The notes: generated from the letters alone by a model not told the origin. A stretch of 29,955 nt of DNA from an uncultured Acetatifactor sp. (GCA_910577665.1 CAJTOJ010000039.1:1-29955), one strand, 5' to 3'. Positions 7,157-14,708 are shown, numbered from the stretch's first letter. Made by a program: numbers and translations.

Positions 7157-8356
7157 ATGGGTGTGGAAAATCTGGGAAATACCATATGCAGGCTGCGCCG
7201 GAAAAAGGGCGTGACCCAGGAGACACTGGCAGATTTCATCGGTGTCACCAAGGCTTCCGTGTCCAAATGGGAGACAGGAAGCACCTTGCCGGATATCCAG
7301 GTGCTGCCGCTTCTGGCGGTCTTTTTCGAGGTGACGGTGGATGAACTGGTGGGCTATGTGCCCATGCTTTCCAGGGAACAGATCCGGTTCCATTATCAGA
7401 GACTTGCAGGATGCTTTGCAGCCAGGCCTTTCGCAGAAGTAAAGGAGGAATGGGAAGACATGGTGCGGAAGTACTATTCTTGTTATCCCTTCCTGCTCCA
7501 GATGGCCGTTCTGCTGCTGAACCATCTGGACCGGGCAGGGGAAGGGCAGGAGCGGGAGGAGGCCTATCAGACAGTTTTCAAGCTATGTGACCATATTCTG
7601 GAGGATTGCAGGGATGCAAGGATCTGCAGGAATGCCATGGCGGTAAAGGCCGTCCTGCATCTGATGGAGGGCAGGGCAGATCTGGCCCTGGAGAGCCTGG
7701 AACAGACAGGCTCCGGCCCGGACAGCCTGGATGGCGTGGCAGATATGGAGGGAAGCCTGTGGGTGATGGCTTATCTGGCAGCAGGAGAGAAGGACAAGGC
7801 TGGAAGGGCGGCCCAGGCGGGCATGTACCAGAGTCTGATGAGTCTGGTGAATTACGGCATCTACCTGCTCCGGGCCAGGGGAGAAGATAAGACATACGGA
7901 GAACTGCTGCTTGGGCGGCTGGACCAGGTGATGGCAACCTTTGACATGGCTGCCCTGCATCCCAACATGGCTGCCATATATGAATACCAGGCTGCCTTGT
8001 ATCTGGTGGAAAGGGAGATGGCAGGCTTAGGGAAGCTTTCGGGACCGGCCCAGGAGGCCGTTTTTGCCCGTCTGGAGCGCTACCTGGCGGCCTGCAAACA
8101 GCTCTTTGCAGATGGAATTAAGCTACATGGGGATGACTTTTTCGACAGGATGGAGGAATGCCTGGAGGAGATGGATCTGGGGACGGAAGGGGTGCGCTCG
8201 GCAGACAGTGTCCGGAACAGTGTCCTGGAAGGACTTCGAAGTCCCCTGTTTGCCTGTTTGGAGGACCAGGACAGATTGCAAGAATTAGGGAAGGCATTTC
8301 GGGGAGAGGAGAATCAATCATATGCTGAAAATCCAGAATCTGACAAAAATTTATAA
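7157..8356 (+). CDS. XRE-family transcriptional regulator with TPR-like C-terminal domain
   Basis: The 399-residue protein begins with a helix-turn-helix of the Cro/C1 type (about residues 5-65: ICRLRRKKGVTQETLADFI, then GVTKASVSKWETGSTLPD). A long helical region follows, rich in alanine, leucine and glutamate, that resembles the TPR-type ligand or peptide-sensing domain of large XRE regulators. AAGGGGGAA before ATG 7157 serves as the ribosome site. Its last 35 bases overlap the following ABC ATPase gene, so regulator and exporter are made from one message. It probably controls its own operon. The roughly 175 bases between the upstream terminator and this start hold imperfect repeats but no obvious promoter. 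Confidence 0.85.
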   Translation: MGVENLGNTICRLRRKKGVTQETLADFIGVTKASVSKWETGSTLPDIQVLPLLAVFFEVTVDELVGYVPMLSREQIRFHYQRLAGCFAARPFAEVKEEWEDMVRKYYSCYPFLLQMAVLLLNHLDRAGEGQEREEAYQTVFKLCDHILEDCRDARICRNAMAVKAVLHLMEGRADLALESLEQTGSGPDSLDGVADMEGSLWVMAYLAAGEKDKAGRAAQAGMYQSLMSLVNYGIYLLRARGEDKTYGELLLGRLDQVMATFDMAALHPNMAAIYEYQAALYLVEREMAGLGKLSGPAQEAVFARLERYLAACKQLFADGIKLHGDDFFDRMEECLEEMDLGTEGVRSADSVRNSVLEGLRSPLFACLEDQDRLQELGKAFRGEENQSYAENPESDKNL

Positions 8357-9044
8357 AGGGGGGAAAACGGCGGTTGACGATTTGTCGCTGACCGTGCATC
8401 CCGGTGATATCTATGGCTTCATCGGGTCGAACGGGGCAGGGAAGACTACCACCATCAAGGCCATTGTGGGCATTCATGATTTTGACAAGGGCACGATTAC
8501 TGTGGACGGGAAAAATGTGCGCAGGGATCCCGTTGCCTGTAAACAGATCATGGCCTACATCCCGGACAATCCGGATCTCTACGAATATCTCACAGGGATC
8601 CAGTATTTGAACTTCCTGGCAGATATCTACCGGATCCCGGCGGGGGAGAGGCAGGAGCGGATCCGGAAAGAAACGGAGGATTTTGGGATCTATGATGTCC
8701 TGGGAGACCTGGTGTCTACCTATTCCCACGGCATGCGCCAGAAGCTTGCCCTGACCGGGGCCTTGATCCATGAGCCAAAGCTGCTGGTGCTGGATGAGCC
8801 TTTTGTGGGTCTGGATCCGGAGGCTTCCTTGACCTTGAAGGAGAAGATGCGGGGGCTGTGTGACCGGGGCGGCGCCATCTTCTTTTCCACCCATGTGCTG
8901 GAGGTGGCGGAGAAGCTCTGCACCCGCATTGCCGTGATCTCCGGGGGCAGGCTGGTAGTAGAAGGGAATACAGAGGAAGTGACCGGGGACAAGTCCCTGG
9001 AAGATGTGTTCATGGAGGTGATCGGACATGGGAAGACAGACTAG
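8322..9044 (+). CDS. ABC transporter ATP-binding protein
   Basis: The 240-residue ATPase contains Walker A GSNGAGKTTT (about 36-45), a Q-loop-region sequence IMAYIPDNPDLYEYLTG, signature YSHGMRQKLALTGAL, Walker B LLVLDEPFVGLDP and H-loop FFSTHVLE. The sequence type is that of single-domain ATPases paired with large ABC-2 exporters. GGAGAGGAG lies about ten bases before ATG 8322. It overlaps the regulator gene before it and the permease gene after it, so all three are coupled. The substrate is unknown. Confidence 0.88.
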   Translation: MLKIQNLTKIYKGGKTAVDDLSLTVHPGDIYGFIGSNGAGKTTTIKAIVGIHDFDKGTITVDGKNVRRDPVACKQIMAYIPDNPDLYEYLTGIQYLNFLADIYRIPAGERQERIRKETEDFGIYDVLGDLVSTYSHGMRQKLALTGALIHEPKLLVLDEPFVGLDPEASLTLKEKMRGLCDRGGAIFFSTHVLEVAEKLCTRIAVISGGRLVVEGNTEEVTGDKSLEDVFMEVIGHGKTD

Positions 9045-10620
9045 ACTGCTCTTTGGGCTTTCCCTGCAAAATTTATTTGGCTGGAATGTATTCCGGCATA
9101 CCAGGGATGCAGGAAAGCGGCGCAGGTACCGTCTCTTCGGTATCCTGTGGGGCTTCCTGGCATTGATACTGCTATTTTATGTGGGCGGTGCCAGCTTCGG
9201 GCTGTGCTACCTGGGAGCGGGACACCTGGTACCTGCACTGCTTGTCATGGTGGTATCCGGCATCACCTTTTTCTTCACCCTGTTCAAGGCAGGCCCTGTG
9301 CTGTTCGACAGGGAGGCTTATGAGAGGCAGATCGTGTTGCCTGTGACGGCCAGGGCTATCCTGGTGAGCCGTTTCCTGTCCATGTATGTAACCGATATGC
9401 TATTGGGCTTCCTGGTGCTGCTGCCGGGTATGGCAGTATACGGGGCACTGAAAGGACCTGGGCTCTCCTTCTGGCTGTACGGCATTGTAGCCGGGCTCTT
9501 CCTGCCCCTTCTGCCCATGACGGCAGCTTCCATCCTGGGAGCCCTGGTCACAGGAATCAGCAGCCGGTGGAGACGGAAAAATATAGTGGCAATCATCTTG
9601 ACCATGGTGTTTGTCATCCTGGTGCTGGCAGGCAGCTTCTCCCTGTCCGGCATGGAGGAGGGCATGCTGGAAGACATGGCCCATACAATTGTGGAGCATC
9701 TGGAAGGGCAGATATCCGGCATCTATCCCCCGGCCAGGTGGATTTCACAAGCCATGCTGGAAGGCAGGGCAGGGAGCCTGGCGTTGTTTCTGGCGTTGTC
9801 TGTGGGAATCTTTCTGGTGTTTTTGGGTGTCCTGCAATTCTTTTACGGGAAAATATGCAGTCTGCTGGGAGCAAATGCCGCCAGGGGCAACTATCGTATG
9901 ACAGGCCTGCGGGCCAGACCGGTTCTGGGGAGCCTGGTAGCCAGGGATCTGCGGCGTTATTTTGCCTCCACCATTTATGTGACCAATACGTTGATAGGGG
10001 CGGTGATGCAGGTGATGATGGTGCTGGCCTTGTTTTTCGTGGGGAAGGAGCAGGTGGAGGAGGTGCTGGGCCTGATAGGCCGTCCCGGCCTTCTGGAACG
10101 GGTGATGCCGCTGGCGCTGGGATTCCTGCCTGGTATGATGCCTACTACGGCGGCGTCCATCTCCCTGGAAGGAAAACAGTGGTGGATCCTGCAGACCCTG
10201 CCTGTGACCCGGCAGGAGATTGCCCGCAGCAAGATTCTGGTGAACCTAATGGTGGCAGCACCCTTCTGCCTGGTGTCGGAGATTCTGGCGGTGCTGGTAC
10301 TACAGCCTGGCTGGGTGGATCTGGTGTGCCTGGTCCTGTTTCCGGCCCTGTTCCTTCTCTTCAGCGCCGTGGTGGGGCTGGCTGTCAACGCACGATTCCC
10401 TGTTTTCGACTGGGACAGCGAGATCAAGGTGGTGAAGCAGGGCAGCAGTGCCACACTGACCGTGCTGGCGAACTTCCTTGCATTTCTGGTGCCCATGGTC
10501 CTGCTGGTGGGCTGCCCCGGTGTGCCCTCCTTCTGGATCTACCTGGGGATGGGGGCTGTGATGGGACTGGTGATTATGGTTGTTGATCGCCACCTTGAAT
10601 GGCAGAGCCGTGAAAAGTAA
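9028..10620 (+). CDS. Large ABC exporter permease, about 12 membrane segments
   Basis: The 530-residue protein is strongly hydrophobic, with roughly twelve predicted membrane segments arranged as two halves. Examples are LFGILWGFLALILLFYVGG, LPGMAVYGALKG, NIVAIILTMVFVILVLAG and LTVLANFLAFLVPMVLLVG. DREAYERQIVLPVT and SLEGKQWWILQTLPVTRQEI are the paired amphipathic loops seen in two-repeat ABC-2 exporters: an E-rich loop followed by a LP(V/I)-type turn. The start overlaps the ATPase gene by 17 bases, and GGAGGTG lies just upstream. The stop at 10618-10620 sits only a few bases from the end of a recombinase fragment, so the last residues may have been altered by that event. Confidence 0.83.
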   Translation: MGRQTRLLFGLSLQNLFGWNVFRHTRDAGKRRRYRLFGILWGFLALILLFYVGGASFGLCYLGAGHLVPALLVMVVSGITFFFTLFKAGPVLFDREAYERQIVLPVTARAILVSRFLSMYVTDMLLGFLVLLPGMAVYGALKGPGLSFWLYGIVAGLFLPLLPMTAASILGALVTGISSRWRRKNIVAIILTMVFVILVLAGSFSLSGMEEGMLEDMAHTIVEHLEGQISGIYPPARWISQAMLEGRAGSLALFLALSVGIFLVFLGVLQFFYGKICSLLGANAARGNYRMTGLRARPVLGSLVARDLRRYFASTIYVTNTLIGAVMQVMMVLALFFVGKEQVEEVLGLIGRPGLLERVMPLALGFLPGMMPTTAASISLEGKQWWILQTLPVTRQEIARSKILVNLMVAAPFCLVSEILAVLVLQPGWVDLVCLVLFPALFLLFSAVVGLAVNARFPVFDWDSEIKVVKQGSSATLTVLANFLAFLVPMVLLVGCPGVPSFWIYLGMGAVMGLVIMVVDRHLEWQSREK

Positions 10621-10625
10621 CGAAT

Positions 10626-10850
10626 TCTACCAAGCCTTGAATGGTCTTTGACAATAATCGTTCCAATTTTCCCTGCTTCGGCAAGTTCCATCAACTCCAT
10701 AAAAGACGGTCTTGTAAAGCTGACGCCAGAATATCCGTCATCCATGAAAAATTGGGTATTTGGAAATCTGTTTTCCGCTACGTATTTACTGACGATGGAT
10801 TTTTGAGAAGTAAATTCTCTTCTTATAATCTCTGCTACTTTTTTACTTAT
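10626..10850 (-). pseudogene. Serine recombinase (large resolvase family) fragment
   Basis: Read on the minus strand from about 10808, the frame gives SQKSIVSKYVAENRF, NTQFFMDDGYSG, SFTRPSFMELMELAEAG and TIIVKDHSRLGR. This is the middle of the catalytic domain of TnpX/TndX-type large serine recombinases. The N-terminal part with the catalytic serine is absent, and homology ends at codon 10626-10628, six bases from the permease stop. The fragment cannot be active. About 14 further codons of unclear origin (DISKKVAEIIRREF) precede it in the same frame. It marks one edge of the AT-rich island. Confidence 0.75.
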
Positions 10851-10853
10851 ATC

Positions 10854-10882
10854 AAATTGGCTTACAATCTGTAAGCCAATTT
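10854..10882 (-). terminator. Perfect 13-bp palindrome over the stop codon of the DUF1016 gene
   Basis: AAATTGGCTTACA (10854-10866) and TGTAAGCCAATTT (10870-10882) form a perfect inverted repeat with a three-base loop; it overlaps the TAA of the minus-strand gene at 10881. It could act as a terminator, though no long T run follows. A 9-bp-arm version of the same palindrome lies inside the gene at 11614-11634. Confidence 0.55.
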
Positions 10883-11939
10883 ATTCAGAAAGCTCACTTT
10901 CTATTTCTTCCACTGTCGGCAGACTACTTTTAAATTCTTCACGAAGTACCTTTGTCAATTCATATTCTGCAATTCCGATTGGTTGTGAAATATCATCAAG
11001 CGCATACTCAGCAACGACGTCGTCTTTATCCTTACATATAAGAATACCTATTGTTGGATTATCTTGTTCTGCTTTTATCTGTTTATTGACAGCAGTGACA
11101 TAGAAATTTAATTTACCTGCAAATTCCGGCTTGAATTTTTCTGTTTTTAGTTCCACGACAACATAACAATGAAGGCGAACATGATAAAAAAGCAAATCCA
11201 TATAGAAATCACTTTCACCGACATGCAAATGTACTTGTCTACCAAGATACGAAAAACCTGTGCCTAGTTCCAATAGAAATTGAGTAATTTGATTAATAAG
11301 GGCATCTTCTAATTCTTTCTCGTCATATTTTTCTCTCAAAGTTAGAAAGTCAAAATTGTATGGGTTTTTCAACGTTTGTTCAGCCAAGTCAGACTGCGGC
11401 TCTGGCAATTTTATGGCAAAATTGGTAATAGCTTTGCCCTGTCTGTTATATAGACCGCTATCTATTTGATGCTCTAAAACAGTTCTACTCCAACCGTTAT
11501 CCATCGTTTTCTGCGCATAAAATAGTGCTTCCGCAATATTTTTACACTTATACATAATCCTCTGATTATGTCCCCACGGAATAGATTTAATTATTTTTTC
11601 AATTAATTCTATTTGGCTTACAGACTGTAAGCCATTTTCATCGGAATTATAAAATTTGTACCAATAACGTATGCTTTTCAAATTTTGCACTGAAAAACCT
11701 GACATATTAGGAAAAGTCTTTCGTAAATCTTTGCTCATTGTTACAAGAAACGCATCTCCCCATTTCGCATTTTTCTGCTTGGCAACAATATCTCTGCCAA
11801 TATCCCAATATAAATCGAGCATTTCATAATTCACCTTAACAGAAGCCTTTATCTGACTATGTTTTATTCTGCTCTTTATATTCTCTATCCATGCTTTATA
11901 TTCATCATCCACAATAAAGCCAACCTCTCTACCTGCCAC
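10881..11939 (-). CDS. DUF1016 (YhcG-type) PD-(D/E)XK nuclease-fold protein
   Basis: The 352-residue protein has the DUF1016 N-terminal helical domain (about 15-180; includes YWDIGRDIV, FPNMSGFSVQNLKSIRYWY and IPWGHN). A C-terminal PD-(D/E)XK nuclease domain follows, with D248 in DFYMDLLFYH and E263-x-K265 in VVVELKTEKF, then GKLNFYVTAVNK and IGILICKDKDD. All key residues are present. The family is linked to DNA restriction and mobile elements, and its members often sit near type I restriction genes; none is seen here, so this copy is an orphan. The start is GTG 11939, nine bases after GGAGG. The gene is far more AT-rich than its neighbours and lies between a recombinase fragment and a transposase remnant, so acquisition by transfer is likely. 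Confidence 0.87.
   Translation of the reverse strand: MAGREVGFIVDDEYKAWIENIKSRIKHSQIKASVKVNYEMLDLYWDIGRDIVAKQKNAKWGDAFLVTMSKDLRKTFPNMSGFSVQNLKSIRYWYKFYNSDENGLQSVSQIELIEKIIKSIPWGHNQRIMYKCKNIAEALFYAQKTMDNGWSRTVLEHQIDSGLYNRQGKAITNFAIKLPEPQSDLAEQTLKNPYNFDFLTLREKYDEKELEDALINQITQFLLELGTGFSYLGRQVHLHVGESDFYMDLLFYHVRLHCYVVVELKTEKFKPEFAGKLNFYVTAVNKQIKAEQDNPTIGILICKDKDDVVAEYALDDISQPIGIAEYELTKVLREEFKSSLPTVEEIESELSE
11614..11634. repeat. Internal palindrome matching the one at the gene's 3' end
   Basis: TGGCTTACA, three bases, then TGTAAGCCA: a 9-bp-arm palindrome within the DUF1016 coding region, encoding residues G103 to Q109 (GLQSVSQ). It matches the core of the palindrome at 10854-10882, where the same minus-strand frame would read GLQIVSQ. 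Confidence 0.7.
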
Positions 11940-11993
11940 TTTTATTTTCCTCCAATCAGTATTTCCTATCCCTTGCTTGTATATGTGTTTTCC

Positions 11994-12022
11994 ATTTTAC
12001 CATATACAAATGAATTTTTCCA
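11994..12022 (-). promoter_or_regulatory. Candidate sigma-A promoter for the DUF1016 gene
   Basis: On the minus strand an extended -10, TGGTAAAAT (plus-strand 11994-12002), is preceded at 17 bp by TGGAAA (12017-12022), a four-of-six match to TTGACA. It lies about 50 bases before the GTG start at 11939. Confidence 0.45.
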
Positions 12023-12311
12023 CTTTCTCAGATGAAACGGCGACATTAGCTGTACGCCAATGCCACTTTCAAAATCAATTAAGAATAAGTTCTGCAAAAA
12101 ATAATTTCATTTGTCTGTTGTCTGATGCAATTTATTCATTGAGATTTCCATTCGTAAGTAAACTTCCATGCCCGCACACCTGGCACTACCATAAATGAAA
12201 CTGTGTCTGTGGTAAAGGATTGATTAAGTTGCCATCAACCTCTATACTGGTATTAACGGCAAAGATTGCGTTTATTTTGGGCCTGCAGCCCGCTTAGTAA
12301 ACTGATTTTAA
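12023..12311. other. AT-rich intergenic stretch of the island
   Basis: No gene is supported here. An open frame of 73 codons at 11977-12198 on the plus strand overlaps the DUF1016 promoter, has no ribosome site and no recognisable domain. A short run reading AINLYTGINGKDCVYFGP before a stop near 12300 might be a further transposon relic but was not identified. Confidence 0.4.
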
Positions 12312-12443
12312 GGTACGCTCATTTCTGACCAGGATGCCATGGTGGTCAACGCCCGCCATATGAAAACTGTCCCAGGCCGGAAGACAGATGTGAAGGAGCG
12401 CAAGATCAATGGGTACCTAAAAAAATTAAAAGCGCTTTGTTAG
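12312..12443 (+). pseudogene. IS110-family transposase remnant
   Basis: The frame between stops at 12309-12311 and 12441-12443 encodes DQDAMVVNARHMKTVPGRK directly followed by TDVKE. This matches the conserved VNP/A-x-x-VK-x-x-x-GRKTDVKDA block of the DEDD (RuvC-like) domain of IS110 transposases. After VKE the similarity stops and the frame ends 16 codons later. Only about 25 residues of a protein normally well over 300 long remain, so it is non-functional. Confidence 0.7.
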
Positions 12444-12486
12444 GAGATGAGCAGAGAAGGCTTGTTTTGTGCATGCAGTTTTTCGG

Positions 12487-12666
12487 AAAAGTTCAGCCAG
12501 CGCCCCTTCGCAAAGGCGCTTTCAGCGCTTTATCGCTGCTTACGCAGCTAGCTTTGCTCATTTATAGCTCAACTGTGTTGAGCTTGCGCTCCCTCAGTCC
12601 ATATAAATGGCGAAAAATTCGTGCGAGCACGATTTTCCACCATTTACATGGACTGGCTGAACTTTT
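12487..12666. repeat. 180-bp nested palindromic element
   Basis: The outer arms are perfect 14-mers: AAAAGTTCAGCCAG (12487-12500) and CTGGCTGAACTTTT (12653-12666). Partial pairing may extend further out through the TTTTTC/GAAAAA sequences. Inside is a long imperfect hairpin with arms of about 30 bases (12595-12624 and 12627-12655) closing on GTGC-GA-GCAC. Smaller stems include GCTCAA/TTGAGC. No coding frame is convincing and no clear target duplication was found. It may be a second non-autonomous element, or a structured non-coding end left from the IS110 remnant just upstream. Confidence 0.6.
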
Positions 12667-12723
12667 TGAAAAAAATTGAAACAGTTCTCCTGTCTATGTT
12701 GTCTTATATAACAAAGGATCCTT

Positions 12724-12752
12724 TTGACAGCCAAAAAGAGAAAAGCTACTGT
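12724..12752 (+). promoter_or_regulatory. Candidate hybrid promoter created by the repeat insertion
   Basis: TTGACA at 12724-12729 is followed after exactly 17 bases by TACTGT at 12747-12752. The -35 is resident sequence, while the -10 lies in the left inverted terminus of repeat copy B. Transcription would run through the element into the sigma factor gene at 12965. Confidence 0.4.
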
Positions 12753-12896
12753 TCACTCCGTTCACAGCAATTATGCACACAAAATGGGCAAAACAGCCCA
12801 TTTTGGCGCATGGCAGTCAAGGCAATCAAGATTGCCTGGGTTTGTCACGCAAAAAGCGCGTGTAAACACCTCGCGGTGGCACCAGTGAACAGTAAC
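12745..12896. mobile_element. MITE-like repeat, copy B (full length, 152 bp)
   Basis: The termini are GCTACTGTTCAC (12745-12756) and GTGAACAGTAAC (12885-12896), one mismatch from a perfect inverted pair. A perfect 8-bp direct repeat AGAGAAAA flanks it (12737-12744 and 12897-12904). Hairpin 1 is AAAATGGGC/GCCCATTTT (12781-12789 with 12796-12804). An extra stem AGGCAATC/GATTGCCT, absent from copy A, follows. Hairpins 2 and 3 (GTTTGTCACGC with GCGTGTAAAC; CACC-TCGC-GGTG) match copy A closely. It lies directly upstream of the sigma factor gene. Confidence 0.87.
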
Positions 12897-12964
12897 AGAG
12901 AAAACCGCAAAGAGTGTGCAGGGCACCAGGCGAGCGGTGGATTGCGCCTTACGGAGGGACGGGG

Positions 12965-13525
12965 ATGAGGGACGAGAAGCTGATCGAATTATATTTCGGG
13001 CGCAGGGAAAGTGCCATTAGGGAGACAGACAGGAAATATGGCAGCTACTGCCTGCGGATTGCGGACAATATCCTGCGCAGCCGGGAGGATGCGGAGGAAT
13101 GTGTCAACGATACCTGGATGAAGGCCTGGAACAGCATTCCCCCTGCCCGGCCCGCCCACTTGAAGCTGTACCTGGCCAAGATCGTGCGCAACATTGCCTT
13201 CAACCGGTACAAGGCCAGGAATGCCACAAAACGGGGTGGCGGCCAGATGCCGGTGATCCTGGAGGAACTGGAGGAATGTATCCCCGGGGGTCCTGACCTG
13301 GAAGGGGATTACCTGGGGGAGGAGCTGGAAGCCTGCATCCGGCAGTTCGCCCACAGTCTGCCGGCCCGGGACTGCGACATCTTTATCCGGAGATATTTTT
13401 TCGGGGAAAGCGCGGGAGAGATTGCCAGGCGCTACAAGATCCGGGAGAACCTCGTGAACGTGGTTTTGAGCCGCACCAGGCAGAAACTGAAGAGCCATTT
13501 GGAAAGAGAGGGCTATATGGTATGA
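12965..13525 (+). CDS. ECF-type RNA polymerase sigma factor
   Basis: The 186-residue protein has a sigma region 2 (about 8-75, with YGSYCLRIADNILRSREDAE, ECVNDTWMKAWNSIPPARPA and LAKIVRNIAFNRYKARNATK). Region 4 (about 125-180, with ARDCDIFIRRYFFGESAGEI, ARRYKIRENLVNVVLSRTRQ and KLKSHL) is a helix-turn-helix that reads the -35. The start is ATG 12965, six bases after GGAGGG; longer in-frame starts reach back toward repeat copy B and are unlikely. The stop overlaps the next gene as ATGA. By context it is held by the membrane protein encoded there and directs transcription of a small stress regulon. Confidence 0.87.
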   Translation: MRDEKLIELYFGRRESAIRETDRKYGSYCLRIADNILRSREDAEECVNDTWMKAWNSIPPARPAHLKLYLAKIVRNIAFNRYKARNATKRGGGQMPVILEELEECIPGGPDLEGDYLGEELEACIRQFAHSLPARDCDIFIRRYFFGESAGEIARRYKIRENLVNVVLSRTRQKLKSHLEREGYMV

Positions 13526-14640
13526 GAAAAGAGGATTTGTTTGAAAGCATGACAGCCATAGAGGACGAACTGATCCTAAGGAGTGAGGGAGAAAGAGGGA
13601 GAAGGAGCCAGAGGGTATCCCGGCTGGCAGGAGGCTGTGTGGCCGCTGCCCTGGCCCTGCTGCTTGGGGTGGGAGGATATTTTTTGGTCCGTCCTGTGGG
13701 GACAGATGGTGACACCACCGATGGAAGTGTGGTCCAGGGCCATGCAGGCAGTGGGACAGAGGAAGGAATGGGCATGGACCATGCAAGGCAGGAAAAACAG
13801 GAGACAGACACAGGGCAGGAAACCCAGCCAGGACAGCCAGGCACACCGGCAGAGGTGGGCTTTGAGACCCCCAAAGGGGGTAAGGAGGTGGCAGCAGGTT
13901 CCGTGGATGTGAAGATGCTGTTGAACTATCATGAGAAAAGCAATGCACAGGGAGAAGGTGGGGAAGGAGTGGTACAGAATGAGGCTTTGTGCATTGCCCC
14001 CATCCCGGTAGGGGACTATATGGCCCTCTATGAACAGGTGTCCGCCAGATCCACAGAGGTATTGAAGACCAGCCTGGGAACGCCGGTGGAAGGCACAGAC
14101 AATTGTTACAGACTGGGCGGGCATAGGGACCTGCAGTATCTGATCATGGAGGGGGATGGGGAGGATGCCTACACCCTGTGGGAATTTGCCTATTTCCTGC
14201 AGGATACGGAATATGCTTATGGGGAGGTCCTGCGGCTGGTCTATGACATAGACTCGGCCCAGGATATCGCACAGATCATCTCCCGGCCAGCCAACATGGA
14301 CGGTTCAGACCAGGGAAAGGCCCTGCAGCAGGAGATCGGGGAGAAGACCATAGAGGACAGGAAGGAGATCGAGGCCCTGTACCAGGTGATGGCTTCCATG
14401 ACCTGCCTGGGACCTAACCGCTGGGACCTGGTGGGGCTGGGGGGGGACGAGCCACAGCAGATGCTCCAGGCAGTGCAAAAGGGGCGGTACCTTACCCTGG
14501 TGACAGTGGAGGAGGATGAGATTGACAAGCTGAAATATACAGGGATTACAGGGAGGTTCTACCAGTATTCCGGAGTGGCATATGACGCCCTGGAGGAGAA
14601 GGACCGGGAGATGGTGGAGGAGACATTGGGGATCCGCTAG
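13522..14640 (+). CDS. Probable membrane-anchored anti-sigma / sensor protein
   Basis: The 372-residue protein has a short charged cytoplasmic N-terminus (MRKEDLFESMTAIEDELI), one membrane helix (about 36-56: LAGGCVAAALALLLGVGGYFL), then a low-complexity stretch rich in G, T, Q and E (about 60-115). The rest is a large, presumably extracytoplasmic domain of unknown fold. No zinc-binding HxxxCxxC anti-sigma motif is visible. The assignment to anti-sigma role rests on topology and on the four-base overlap with the sigma factor gene, an arrangement typical of sigma/anti-sigma pairs. The outer domain may sense a ligand or envelope state. Confidence 0.65.
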   Translation: MRKEDLFESMTAIEDELILRSEGERGRRSQRVSRLAGGCVAAALALLLGVGGYFLVRPVGTDGDTTDGSVVQGHAGSGTEEGMGMDHARQEKQETDTGQETQPGQPGTPAEVGFETPKGGKEVAAGSVDVKMLLNYHEKSNAQGEGGEGVVQNEALCIAPIPVGDYMALYEQVSARSTEVLKTSLGTPVEGTDNCYRLGGHRDLQYLIMEGDGEDAYTLWEFAYFLQDTEYAYGEVLRLVYDIDSAQDIAQIISRPANMDGSDQGKALQQEIGEKTIEDRKEIEALYQVMASMTCLGPNRWDLVGLGGDEPQQMLQAVQKGRYLTLVTVEEDEIDKLKYTGITGRFYQYSGVAYDALEEKDREMVEETLGIR

Positions 14641-14648
14641 AAAAAACA

Positions 14649-14681
14649 GGAAGAAATATAGAAGAAACATAGAAGAAACAT
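14649..14681 (+). promoter_or_regulatory. Three 11-bp direct repeats upstream of the sugar operon promoter
   Basis: GGAAGAAATAT (14649-14659), AGAAGAAACAT (14660-14670) and AGAAGAAACAT (14671-14681) are contiguous, followed by a partial AGAAGG. They sit on one face of the helix, ending 27 bases before the -35 at 14709. This is a plausible activator site, the best candidate being the AraC-type regulator at 21716. Confidence 0.45.
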
Positions 14682-14685
14682 AGAA

Positions 14686-14708
14686 GGAATGGCTCCCATT
14701 CTTCCATT
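14686..14708 (+). terminator. Weak hairpin terminator after the sigma/anti-sigma pair
   Basis: GAATGG (14687-14692) pairs with CCATTC (14696-14701) over a three-base loop. The sequence continues TTCCATTTT, whose last T residues already belong to the -35 of the next promoter. A short stem and broken T run make it a weak terminator at best. Confidence 0.35.

Noticed and set aside
6982..7344. A plus-strand frame with a repeated DTAL motif before and into the XRE gene
   Set aside because: It overlaps the helix-turn-helix coding region in another frame and lacks a ribosome site. The repeats are imperfect and short.
8118..9029. A 303-codon minus-strand open frame
   Set aside because: It is the complement of the ABC ATPase gene with clear Walker motifs; the translation has no family signature.
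12989..13948. A 319-codon minus-strand open frame
   Set aside because: It is antisense to the sigma and anti-sigma genes, whose domains and ATGA overlap are convincing; the product is P/H/L-rich without motifs.
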